Shown piece by piece: positions 1-5,836 of a DNA stretch of 64,000 nucleotides (its first letter is position 1; each line of letters opens with the position of its first letter). Position numbers and translations under genes: made by a program. The notes under the pieces were generated by a model. It was not told the origin of the DNA. It saw only the letters and a program-made list of their open reading frames with translations, and did not search any database. The DNA comes from a virus, in IMG/VR virus record IMGVR_UViG_3300032242_002636, positions 1 to 64,000 of that record; one strand, written 5' to 3'.

Positions 1-37
1 TCTCTAGAGTAAAACTCAATACACAACCACTTTTTTC

Positions 38-66
38 TTGCAATTCTCAATAAAAAGTTATAAGAT
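38..66 (+). promoter_or_regulatory. promoter of the structured small RNA
   Basis: A TTGCAA -35-like hexamer and a TAAGAT -10-like hexamer are separated by exactly 17 nt. Initiation about 7 nt downstream would fall just before the terminal stem of the RNA. The -10 box matches consensus only moderately. Confidence 0.45.
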
Positions 67-72
67 ATAAAA

Positions 73-258
73 ATAGTCGATGTAATGCTACCATGCGCCT
101 GTCTCAAGTCAGGGGAGAGTTCGGATAACGAAGCCGATAGAAAAGCAGAGAGCATAGACTCGTCTGGTGTTACGATACCGAGGTACACGGTGAGCATTAG
201 ACGTTAAACAAACGAAATGAGGGATTGGGTATTAGTCATACTCAGTCCCTCATTTTTT
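73..258 (+). ncRNA. putative structured small RNA
   Basis: This stretch has no credible ORF but forms a closed secondary structure. A 7-bp terminal stem (83-89 with 193-199) extends through ACC/GGT with one bulge (90-92 with 189-191). Inside lie a CCTG/CAGG hairpin, a TTCG/CGAA hairpin and a GTGT-AC/GTACAC hairpin. It is followed at once by a strong intrinsic terminator and preceded by a promoter, which suggests an independent transcript of about 185 nt. Its base composition is more balanced than the flanks. I could not match it to 6S RNA, tmRNA, RNase P, a group I intron or a known riboswitch. A riboswitch-like leader for the downstream purine gene is less likely, because a new promoter follows the terminator. 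Confidence 0.5.
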
Positions 259-260
259 TT
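215..260 (+). terminator. strong intrinsic terminator
   Basis: An 18-bp stem, nearly perfect with G-U wobbles, pairs 215-232 with 238-255 around a TAGTC loop and ends in a run of eight T. The A-rich 5' side could let it act on the opposite strand too. Confidence 0.9.
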
Positions 261-289
261 ATTAGGTTGACTGCTTAAAAGGATAGATG

Positions 290-317
290 TTGAATATCAA
301 AGTTGTTGTGTTATAAT
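290..317 (+). promoter_or_regulatory. early-type promoter for the purA-like operon
   Basis: TTGAAT and TATAAT are separated by 16 nt, directly after the small-RNA terminator. Initiation near 324 would leave a short leader carrying an AAGGAG ribosome site for the next ORF. Confidence 0.55.
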
Positions 318-350
318 ATAAACAATTAGATGCGCTCAAAAAGGAGAGAA

Positions 351-509
351 TTGATTTCAAAACTTGGAATATGCCCACCAGAATTGGTAAAAGCATTTGC
401 TCCTGTTCGTGCTCGTATTAAAAGGGCTGTTGACAGTTGCTCTAAAACTGTTACACTAGAGCAAGCAATAGAACAAATAAAAAAATTCAATGAGACTAAA
501 ACAAATTGA
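351..509 (+). CDS. small hypothetical protein (52 aa)
   Basis: The reading frame is open from an ATG at 330, but that codon would lie only 12 nt after the promoter -10 box. A TTG at 351 follows an AAGGAG ribosome site by four nt, so I prefer it. The product is a basic helical peptide rich in Lys, Arg and Glu. Its last 20 nt overlap the start of the adenylosuccinate-synthetase gene, so translation may be coupled. No family is recognised. Codon choice looks like that of the neighbours, but a gene this short remains uncertain. Confidence 0.4.
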   Translation: MISKLGICPPELVKAFAPVRARIKRAVDSCSKTVTLEQAIEQIKKFNETKTN

Positions 510-1503
510 ACATGTAGATATTATTGTGGGTCTTGCTTGGGGAGATGAAGGCAAGGGAAAAATCTCAAGCGCACTTGCAAAGAACTATGATATGGTATGT
601 CGTTGGAATGGTGGACCTAATGCTGGTCATACTGTTTATATTGATGACAAGAAGTACAAGACTCATCTTATTCCATCTGGAGTATTTCATGGAAAGCCTT
701 CTATCATTGGTCCTAACTGTGTAGTTAATATCAGTAAATTTTGGGAGGAGATGGAATATCTTAAAGAGAACGGATTTGATACTTCTTTAGTAAAGATCCA
801 TCCTCATGCTCATATGATTACCAAAGATCATATTAAGTTTGATTTGGATTATCTCAAACCTAAATTAGGAACTACAGGTCAAGGTATTGCTCCTTGCTAT
901 GCAGCCAAGGCAAATCGTGTAGGAGTACAAATCAAAGATTCTTCCATAGATCCACAGTATTATTGGGATGGTCATCTTGAAGGAAAGATTCTCTGTGAAG
1001 GCGCACAAAGCATTTGGCTTGATGTGAACTATGGAGATTATCCTTATGTGACAAGTTCCGAGACCTTTCCTCATAATGCATGTTCTCTTGGATTCTCTCC
1101 TAAGAAGATTCGTAATATTATTGGTGTTGCAAAGATTTATGATACCAAGAGTGGAGTAGATCCTTTGTTTCCTGAGAGTCTTTGGGAGAATGAAGAACTC
1201 AATAAGATTATCGAAGAAGGCAAAGAATTTGGAACTACTACTGGTAGAAAGAGACTTGTAAATTATCTGAATATGCCAAAACTTTTACAGGCTATTAATC
1301 TCTCTGGAGTAAATAAACTTATCATCAATAAATGTGATGTCTTGGAAAAGTTAAATATTAATAAACTATGGATCAATCAGGTTCGCACCTACGGTTCCTT
1401 CGAAGAAGTAAAGGATGTAATAAGACTTTATATTTCTACAGGAAATGTTAATGGAATGAACGATTCTGATATTGTCTTTTCAGGAGATGTGACTAAAATA
1501 TAA
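490..1503 (+). CDS. purA: adenylosuccinate synthetase-family enzyme (PurA/PurZ type)
   Basis: PurA couples a purine monophosphate to aspartate using GTP. Visible motifs are GLAWGDEGKGK (14-24), NAGHT (44-48), the nucleotide loop starting GTTGQGIAP (127-), EGAQ...YPYVTSS (170-190), the aspartate loop GTTTGRKR (248-255) and the guanine-specificity motif NKCD (280-283). At 337 aa it matches the short archaeal/phage type rather than bacterial PurA of about 430 aa. Phage PurZ enzymes, which make 2-aminoadenine precursors, replace the catalytic Asp of WGDEGKG. Here Asp19 is kept, and NKxD argues for GTP as donor. Ordinary PurA chemistry or a PurZ0-like intermediate is therefore more likely than true PurZ. 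No MazZ, DatZ or DpoZ homologue is seen, and the DNA polymerase is a T4-type family B enzyme. Confidence 0.9.
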   Translation: MRLKQIEHVDIIVGLAWGDEGKGKISSALAKNYDMVCRWNGGPNAGHTVYIDDKKYKTHLIPSGVFHGKPSIIGPNCVVNISKFWEEMEYLKENGFDTSLVKIHPHAHMITKDHIKFDLDYLKPKLGTTGQGIAPCYAAKANRVGVQIKDSSIDPQYYWDGHLEGKILCEGAQSIWLDVNYGDYPYVTSSETFPHNACSLGFSPKKIRNIIGVAKIYDTKSGVDPLFPESLWENEELNKIIEEGKEFGTTTGRKRLVNYLNMPKLLQAINLSGVNKLIINKCDVLEKLNINKLWINQVRTYGSFEEVKDVIRLYISTGNVNGMNDSDIVFSGDVTKI

Positions 1504-1505
1504 AA

Positions 1506-2132
1506 ATGAGCAATTCAACATCAAGTGCATTTCATGGTCTGCCTTTCGAATCTGGAAAGCAAGGAGAAACTGTATCTGTTCCAAGCATTAGGGACTATCT
1601 AGAAGAGATTTCTAAAGATGATAATGTTAATGTTGATGAATATCTTTCCAATCCTGAAAATACAAAAGCAATAGAAATTAGGAGTAATATTAACATGCTT
1701 CCTGATATGTTACTAAATCCTAAAATGACCTATGATTGGAAAGATAGATTACTTTCGTTATGGATTCAGTTTAAAAATATAAAGTATTGTGGATATAACC
1801 CTTTTGATTTTGCTATATATCCAGAATATAATAACCTTTTCTATATATTTAAAAAATCTACTCCTTGGAATAGATTCAAATATTTTATAAGATCACAAAT
1901 ACGAGATTTAAGATGGGCATGGGATTATACTCCAGATCATATTGTTCATTATAATAAAAACAAGCCTAGAATAGGTTGGTTTGAAAATAAAATAAAAGAC
2001 TTGTTCTTTTTAAATTGGGATAATAATAAAAATCAAACAATAAAAGAATTAAAGGAAAAGGGATATCGTGTAGAAAATAATCGCATCTGGCATGAACCTA
2101 TTTCTATAAATGAGGATAAAAAAATAATTTAA
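1506..2132 (+). CDS. hypothetical protein (208 aa)
   Basis: It begins two nt after the purA-like stop codon and probably shares its transcript. The N-terminal 60 residues are polar and Ser/Asn/Glu-rich. The rest is rich in Trp, Tyr and Phe with many Lys/Asn, which suggests a folded alpha/beta protein. There is no signal peptide, membrane helix or recognisable catalytic motif. I do not recognise the family. Confidence 0.6.
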   Translation: MSNSTSSAFHGLPFESGKQGETVSVPSIRDYLEEISKDDNVNVDEYLSNPENTKAIEIRSNINMLPDMLLNPKMTYDWKDRLLSLWIQFKNIKYCGYNPFDFAIYPEYNNLFYIFKKSTPWNRFKYFIRSQIRDLRWAWDYTPDHIVHYNKNKPRIGWFENKIKDLFFLNWDNNKNQTIKELKEKGYRVENNRIWHEPISINEDKKII

Positions 2133-2138
2133 TTTTTT

Positions 2139-2207
2139 ACCCGATGGTGTAATGGTAACACTTCAGAATTTGGATCTGACATTCATGGTTCGAGTCCATG
2201 TCGGGTA
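2139..2207 (+). tRNA. tRNA-Gln (UUG)
   Basis: The acceptor ACCCGAT pairs with GTCGGGT, a D-loop GGTAA is present, the anticodon stem TCAGA/TCTGA encloses ATTTGGA (anticodon TTG), and the T-loop reads GGTTCGAGTCC. The discriminator is A and the 3' CCA is not encoded, unlike the other tRNAs here. Confidence 0.9.
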
Positions 2208-2209
2208 GT

Positions 2210-2632
2210 TTATTTTTTCTCTAGTATATTTTTAATTTCCTCTAGAAGAATTTTCATTTCTGCTCTTTCGTCTTTAGCCTTTAAAATATAATCCAAAGCA
2301 GTTTTATCTATCCTTATATCTTCTGCTAATTTTTTTATAATAATATTAGTTTCTTCATCTATTTGAACATCATGTATTAAATGCGTTCTATCTCTATCAC
2401 TTTGTCTATTAGATGACATTAAAATCAAAGGAGTAGCATAAGCAGCCTCAAATGAGAGAAAGAGATTGAGAAAAATAAAGGGATATGGATCAAAATTTAC
2501 AATCTTAAATGTATTTAAAGCTATCCAAAGAGTCAGTAGTATAGATTGAATTATAATAAATTTCCAAGAGCCTATAAATTCGGTTATTATATCGGCTAAT
2601 TTTATTCCAAATTCTTTTAGATTGACATTCAT
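2210..2632 (-). CDS. DUF1003-family membrane protein
   Basis: The 140-residue protein has two predicted transmembrane segments (about 22-45 and 50-72) joined by the family hallmark FDPYPFIFLN, followed by AAYATPLILMSSNRQSDRDR. After the membrane pair comes a charged, probably coiled-coil tail to the C terminus. This arrangement is characteristic of DUF1003 proteins, whose function is unknown. The gene ends against the tRNA-Gln gene on the opposite strand and diverges from the nucleotidase gene. A late-type element precedes it. Confidence 0.85.
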   Translation of the reverse strand: MNVNLKEFGIKLADIITEFIGSWKFIIIQSILLTLWIALNTFKIVNFDPYPFIFLNLFLSFEAAYATPLILMSSNRQSDRDRTHLIHDVQIDEETNIIIKKLAEDIRIDKTALDYILKAKDERAEMKILLEEIKNILEKK

Positions 2633-2649
2633 GATAATTATTATATACT
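2622..2649 (+). promoter_or_regulatory. early-type promoter for the HAD nucleotidase gene
   Basis: TTGACA and TATACT are separated by 16 nt, and the start codon follows the -10 box after 10 nt. The -35 box lies inside the divergent DUF1003 gene. Confidence 0.65.
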
Positions 2650-2652
2650 TAT
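2646..2652 (-). promoter_or_regulatory. late-type element (ATAAGTA)
   Basis: The element lies 13 nt before the DUF1003 start on the minus strand and overlaps the divergent early promoter. Confidence 0.4.
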
Positions 2653-2659
2653 TTTTTAT

Positions 2660-3199
2660 ATGAATTTTAAAGATTATTATAATAGAGAAAAACCTACTAT
2701 CTATGTTGATATGGATGGAGTTCTCTGTGATTTTAAGAATCCTATTACAAAAGCATTAGGAAAAATTTCCTATGATGAAGTAACCCAAGAAGATGTTAAT
2801 GAATACTTTAAGACAAATGATGTCAAAGATTTTTTTGCAAATTTACCAAAATATCCATATTCTGACTTTTTAATTAGATTTATCATCAATAAAGTAGGAA
2901 AATATAATATCTGTTCTCGTCCAATGGAAGAATATCCCAAGCCTACTATAGAAGGCAAAAACATATGGATTGATAGGGAACTGAGAGAAAAACCAGAACA
3001 GAGAATCTTTACCTTTAATAAAGAAGATTATGCAATTTCTGAATATGCTATGGGAAGTTCAAAGCCTAATATCCTAATTGATGATTGGTATAAAAATATA
3101 GATGCTTGGAAAAAGGCAGGTGGTATTGCTATTCAATATGATGCTGATGAGGATAGTATGGAAGATCTTATAAAAAAATTATATAAGTATATGGGATGA
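2660..3199 (+). CDS. 5'(3')-deoxyribonucleotidase-like HAD phosphatase
   Basis: HAD motif I appears as YVDMDGVLCDF (about 15-25), with the nucleophile Asp and the +2 Asp. The later NILIDDW motif supplies the acidic motif IV. Size (179 aa) and the downstream ICSRP segment fit the type C 5'-nucleotidases common in large phages, which dephosphorylate deoxynucleoside monophosphates. The role would be in balancing the dNTP pool with the dCMP deaminase, RNR and ThyX in this window. The N-terminus MNFKDYY resembles that of the Ntn-hydrolase-like protein (MQFNDYY) although the folds differ. The stop overlaps the next start as ATGA. Confidence 0.8.
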   Translation: MNFKDYYNREKPTIYVDMDGVLCDFKNPITKALGKISYDEVTQEDVNEYFKTNDVKDFFANLPKYPYSDFLIRFIINKVGKYNICSRPMEEYPKPTIEGKNIWIDRELREKPEQRIFTFNKEDYAISEYAMGSSKPNILIDDWYKNIDAWKKAGGIAIQYDADEDSMEDLIKKLYKYMG

Positions 3200-3396
3200 T
3201 ACACGAATTTAACCATCCTATACCAGTAGTAACTCCATTAGGTGATGCTTATGTGATTTATGTAACTCATAGTGGAATGTTTGAAAATGATGTGTTCACT
3301 GTTGCTCTTTGTGAAGATGGTCAGATAAGACATTTTGCTAGTGATCAGATCAAAATGTATATAAATGCAACCTTTGGTATAGGAAAAGGTAAATAA
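3196..3396 (+). CDS. hypothetical protein (66 aa)
   Basis: The start overlaps the nucleotidase stop as ATGA, so translation is probably coupled. The product is short and beta-rich (VIYVTHSG, FTVALCEDG), with no membrane segment or known motif. Its stop codon overlaps the late-type element of the next gene. Confidence 0.6.
   Translation: MIHEFNHPIPVVTPLGDAYVIYVTHSGMFENDVFTVALCEDGQIRHFASDQIKMYINATFGIGKGK
3389..3395 (+). promoter_or_regulatory. late-type element (GTAAATA)
   Basis: The element is 5 nt before the next start codon, and no ribosome site lies between. Confidence 0.45.
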
Positions 3397-3400
3397 TAAT

Positions 3401-3709
3401 ATGAATAAAAAAGATTTAACCTCATTAATGGAAGCATATGATACTTTGGCTACACCAAATGAACAAAATGCTACCTCTACAGAACTCTCAACAGTTGCCG
3501 ATGTAACAACACAGACAAGTTCAGAAGGCGATACACAAGAAGAAAGAAAGAGTATGATTGATTCCAACCTTAAGACTATTGGGCAACATCTTTCAGAAAT
3601 CGAACAAGCTATAGGACAAGGACATGAAGTAGAGCCTTGGATGGAAGAAAAGATTGCAGTTGCAACAGATTCAATAGTTAGAATCGCTAATGCAATTAGA
3701 AACCGATAA
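3401..3709 (+). CDS. small protein with targeting-like N-terminus (102 aa)
   Basis: The first residues, MNKKDLTSLMEAYDTL, form the amphipathic leader shared by several proteins here and contain an LME/A site of the (L/I)xE type cut by T4 prohead protease. A Thr/Ser-rich stretch follows (about 20-48), then a helical C-terminus. A late-type element precedes it. An internal or head-associated virion protein is an inference from these features. No family is recognised. Confidence 0.55.
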   Translation: MNKKDLTSLMEAYDTLATPNEQNATSTELSTVADVTTQTSSEGDTQEERKSMIDSNLKTIGQHLSEIEQAIGQGHEVEPWMEEKIAVATDSIVRIANAIRNR

Positions 3710-3845
3710 AGATCCAGAAACTAAAGCTAAACAACTTCAGGAAGTCCTAAAGGCAGTAGGTGATAAACTCAGAAGTGATCCCATTCGTCTAGAGGCATAT
3801 AGAAAATTTAAAGCTAATTTTCTAAAGAGAAGATATATTGGTTAA
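3690..3845 (+). CDS. small hypothetical protein (51 aa)
   Basis: This ORF starts at an ATG inside the end of the previous gene (20-nt overlap, +1 frame), runs without interruption and reads as a highly charged helical peptide ending FLKRRYIG. Its composition is protein-like and fills an otherwise empty 110 bp. Its 3' end overlaps the convergent HNH gene by 24 nt. There is no clear ribosome site, so translational coupling is likely. Function unknown. Confidence 0.55.
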   Translation: MQLETDKDPETKAKQLQEVLKAVGDKLRSDPIRLEAYRKFKANFLKRRYIG

Positions 3846-4358
3846 TTTTTTAATTCTGTATCTCTTATTATAAGATGATCTTTTGGTGTTTTTAGTATTT
3901 CTACCACAAAAAGTTTCGGTCTGAGAGTGACAATTAGGACAAAGCAATCTCAAATTTGATGGGAAATTATTATCAGAATTACCATCTATATGATCTACAT
4001 GTAAAGAAATTTCTTTATCCTGCCAATTCGATAGTTTACAAATTTCACACTTATATCCTTTTTTTTCACTTAAGTACTTTCTTAAAGTTTCTGAATGACA
4101 ACTTTCTCCGTTTTCTATTCTTTTTGTTGTATCGGTTTCGAATCTATATCTGCCACAACATTTATTACTGCAAAATTTTCCGTTTGATGATTTAACATGG
4201 TAAACAAACTCTTTTTTACATTGTAAACAAATAGATTCTTTACCTGTTTTTTTCCTTTTAGGATATTTCGAACCATTTAATTTAGCTGCACAAGATCTAT
4301 TGCAGAATTTTTTAGCATATTTGTTTGTTATTTCTTTATTACATGTTGCACATTTCAT
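3822..4358 (-). CDS. HNH homing-type endonuclease with zinc fingers
   Basis: The N-terminal half carries two Cys4-type zinc motifs (CATCNKEI...FCNRSC and CLQC...FCSNKC). The C-terminal half has an HNH core, HVDHIDGN...NLRLLCPNCH (about 118-142), with CEIC as the partner zinc pair. This resembles free-standing phage homing endonucleases and is likely a selfish gene inserted beside the tRNA cluster. It is oriented against its neighbours and has its own late-type element. Confidence 0.85.
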   Translation of the reverse strand: MKCATCNKEITNKYAKKFCNRSCAAKLNGSKYPKRKKTGKESICLQCKKEFVYHVKSSNGKFCSNKCCGRYRFETDTTKRIENGESCHSETLRKYLSEKKGYKCEICKLSNWQDKEISLHVDHIDGNSDNNFPSNLRLLCPNCHSQTETFCGRNTKNTKRSSYNKRYRIKKLTNISSL

Positions 4359-4363
4359 ATTAA

Positions 4364-4370
4364 TACTTAC
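4364..4370 (-). promoter_or_regulatory. late-type element (GTAAGTA)
   Basis: The element is 5 nt before the HNH endonuclease start on the minus strand. Confidence 0.45.
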
Positions 4371-4409
4371 AATAGTCTGTGTACATATTCAAATAGTCTG
4401 GGTTTTGAT

Positions 4410-4437
4410 TTGACATTTGTATTATATATGTTAATAT
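4410..4437 (+). promoter_or_regulatory. tRNA operon promoter
   Basis: A perfect TTGACA is followed after 16 nt by TAATAT. The first tRNA starts 16 nt after the -10 box. Nothing else is seen between the HNH gene and the tRNAs. Confidence 0.65.
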
Positions 4438-4453
4438 ATAAATATATAAACAT

Positions 4454-4527
4454 GGGAGGTTAGTTTATCGGTAAAACGCTTGGTTTACATCCATGAGTGA
4501 GTGGTTCGACTCCACTACTTCCTACCA
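4454..4527 (+). tRNA. tRNA-Val (UAC)
   Basis: The acceptor GGGAGGT pairs with ACTTCCT, and the anticodon loop TTTACAT gives TAC. The T-arm reads GTGGTTCGACTCCAC, and the 3' CCA is encoded. One anticodon-stem pair is a T-T mismatch. Confidence 0.88.
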
Positions 4528-4535
4528 CTTTAATA

Positions 4536-4612
4536 GGAACTGTAGCTCAATTGGATAGAGCATTTCGCTACGGACGAAAAGGTTAGAGGTTCGAGTCCTC
4601 TCAGTTCCGCCA
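4536..4612 (+). tRNA. tRNA-Arg (ACG)
   Basis: The acceptor GGAACTG pairs with CAGTTCC, and the anticodon stem TTTCG/CGAAA encloses CTACGGA (ACG). The T-loop reads GGTTCGAGTCC, and CCA is encoded. The A34 would need deamination to inosine. It lies 8 nt after tRNA-Val and is probably co-transcribed. Confidence 0.92.
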
Positions 4613-4618
4613 AAATAT

Positions 4619-4647
4619 TTGACAAGTATAAAAATAAGTGATATAAT
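4619..4647 (+). promoter_or_regulatory. consensus early promoter
   Basis: A perfect TTGACA and a perfect TATAAT are separated by 17 nt. The next start codon follows the -10 box after only 6 nt, so the ATG should be at or next to +1. Confidence 0.85.
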
Positions 4648-4653
4648 AGGAAA

Positions 4654-5172
4654 ATGTCTTCGTATATTTTAACTCCAGAAATAATTCAAATATGTGAAGA
4701 GTTTGCTGAAAATTGTTTTCCTACAAATAGGATACAGTACACAAAAAGAAATCAAACCAATCCTGAAAAAATAAAAAAAGATATTAGGATTGGAAAAATG
4801 GGAGAATTTGCTGTTTATAATTTAATGTTAGAAAAGAAGGTTAAGAACATCACTAAACCAGATTTAAAGATTTATTATGAACATAATAAGAGCTTTGATT
4901 CTGATTTAAAATGTGATAACTATAATCTTCATGTAAAATCACAATGTCTAGAATCTGCATCAAGATTTGGAATAAGTTGGACATTTCAAAAAAAAGATCC
5001 TATTGTTATCAGACCATCAATTTATGATTATTTTATAGGTACAATAGTTGATGAAAAGAATAAAAAAATAGAAATCAAGCTTTCAAAACCAGTTAAAAAC
5101 TTAATTTTTGGTGAACCTGTTTTAGATATTCTTAAGAAAACAAAAATTTGTGTATATCTAAAAGATAATTGA
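4654..5172 (+). CDS. possible PD-(D/E)XK nuclease-like protein
   Basis: Residues 45-110 carry GKMGEFAVYNLM, then SDLKCDNYNLHVKSQ. A Glu in a helix followed by D...(x)V-K-S fits the core of PD-(D/E)XK restriction-type nucleases, with Asp and Lys as metal-site residues. The C-terminal third looks beta-rich and carries no other motif. The gene has a perfect promoter and would be translated from a leaderless transcript, suggesting early expression. A role in host DNA breakdown or defence is inference. The fold assignment is tentative. Confidence 0.45.
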   Translation: MSSYILTPEIIQICEEFAENCFPTNRIQYTKRNQTNPEKIKKDIRIGKMGEFAVYNLMLEKKVKNITKPDLKIYYEHNKSFDSDLKCDNYNLHVKSQCLESASRFGISWTFQKKDPIVIRPSIYDYFIGTIVDEKNKKIEIKLSKPVKNLIFGEPVLDILKKTKICVYLKDN

Positions 5173-5196
5173 CATTTATAAAATTTCATCTATAAT
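5169..5196 (+). promoter_or_regulatory. consensus early promoter
   Basis: A perfect TTGACA and a perfect TATAAT are separated by 16 nt, and ATG follows after 6 nt. The -35 box overlaps the stop codon of the preceding gene. Confidence 0.85.
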
Positions 5197-5202
5197 ATAA
5201 GA

Positions 5203-5475
5203 ATGCCAACTATTAGAATTCCAGTACCTCTTAGAAAGATCACAAACGATCTAGAAGTTATATCAATAGAAGGATCTACTATTGGTGAAGTCTTAATGAT
5301 GCTTTGTTCAAGATATCCAGAATTATATGATAGGTTATTTGATACAGATTCAAATGTTCGTAGATTCATTAATATATTTCTTAATGATGAGGACATTAAG
5401 TTTCTTAAAGATCTTGATACAGAAGTTAAAGAAACTGATGAAATTTCTATAGTTCCAGCAATAGCAGGAGGCTAA
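5203..5475 (+). CDS. CysO/MoaD/ThiS-type ubiquitin-like sulfur carrier
   Basis: The 90-residue protein has the beta-grasp pattern of small sulfur carriers. RIPVPLRKIT starts the first hairpin, GSTIGEVLMMLCSRYPEL forms the helix, RRFINIFLNDEDIKFL follows, and the end is EISIVPAIAGG. The terminal Gly-Gly is the residue pair that is adenylated and thiocarboxylated in MoaD, ThiS and CysO. The loop wording is closest to CysO-type carriers of cysteine synthesis. No E1-like activating enzyme, JAMM protease or CysM is seen in this window, so it may use host partners or modify proteins. It has its own consensus promoter, with ATG 6 nt after the -10 box. Its last codons encode the AGGAGG ribosome site of the next gene. 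Confidence 0.85.
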   Translation: MPTIRIPVPLRKITNDLEVISIEGSTIGEVLMMLCSRYPELYDRLFDTDSNVRRFINIFLNDEDIKFLKDLDTEVKETDEISIVPAIAGG

Positions 5476-5478
5476 TTT

Positions 5479-5829
5479 ATGAAGAAAGTATTAAAACCAG
5501 CAGAAAGAGAAGAAGCGGCTTACTATTCCGATTTCACAGGAAAGCCTCTTAGTCAATGTAGACCAGAAGTTGATCTTAAAATGTCTTTTGGTTATGAATC
5601 AAAATATGATGGAGCACGTTTTACTCTTCATTTATCAGATGAAGATGCTGATCAGATTTTAAAGTTTCTATCTACCAAAATTTCTAATGATTGTAGGAAA
5701 GAGATACAAAAGAATCTAGAGCAGCTTGATGTTCAATATGATGATGCTATGGATTCTCGTGCGTGGGGAGAGTGTGATTTACTCCACAACAACAGAGAAG
5801 TCTATAAGAAACTTCTTAACCTTGAGTAA
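5479..5829 (+). CDS. hypothetical protein co-transcribed with the sulfur carrier
   Basis: A perfect AGGAGG (5466-5471) lies 7 nt before the ATG, within the end of the sulfur-carrier gene, so the two form one operon. The 116-residue protein is charged and alpha/beta, with a segment PEVDLKMSFGYESKYDGARFTLHLSDEDADQ and a helical C-terminus. It has no Cys pair, membrane segment or known motif. Close linkage makes it a candidate partner of the carrier, but this is inference. Confidence 0.65.
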   Translation: MKKVLKPAEREEAAYYSDFTGKPLSQCRPEVDLKMSFGYESKYDGARFTLHLSDEDADQILKFLSTKISNDCRKEIQKNLEQLDVQYDDAMDSRAWGECDLLHNNREVYKKLLNLE

Positions 5830-5832
5830 GTA
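5826..5832 (+). promoter_or_regulatory. late-type element (GTAAGTA)
   Basis: The element overlaps the stop of the preceding gene and lies 4 nt before a GTG start. Confidence 0.4.
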
Positions 5833-5836
5833 GTTC

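Noticed and set aside
73-258. A group I intron, tmRNA or known riboswitch
   Set aside because: No P7/P3 core, no tag-reading frame and no recognised aptamer consensus could be found; a plain small RNA with terminator fits better.
490-1503. A Z-genome (2-aminoadenine) phage
   Set aside because: The synthetase keeps the Asp that PurZ loses, the polymerase is family B gp43-type, and no MazZ, DatZ or DpoZ homologue is seen in the window. It is only left open as a PurZ0-like possibility.
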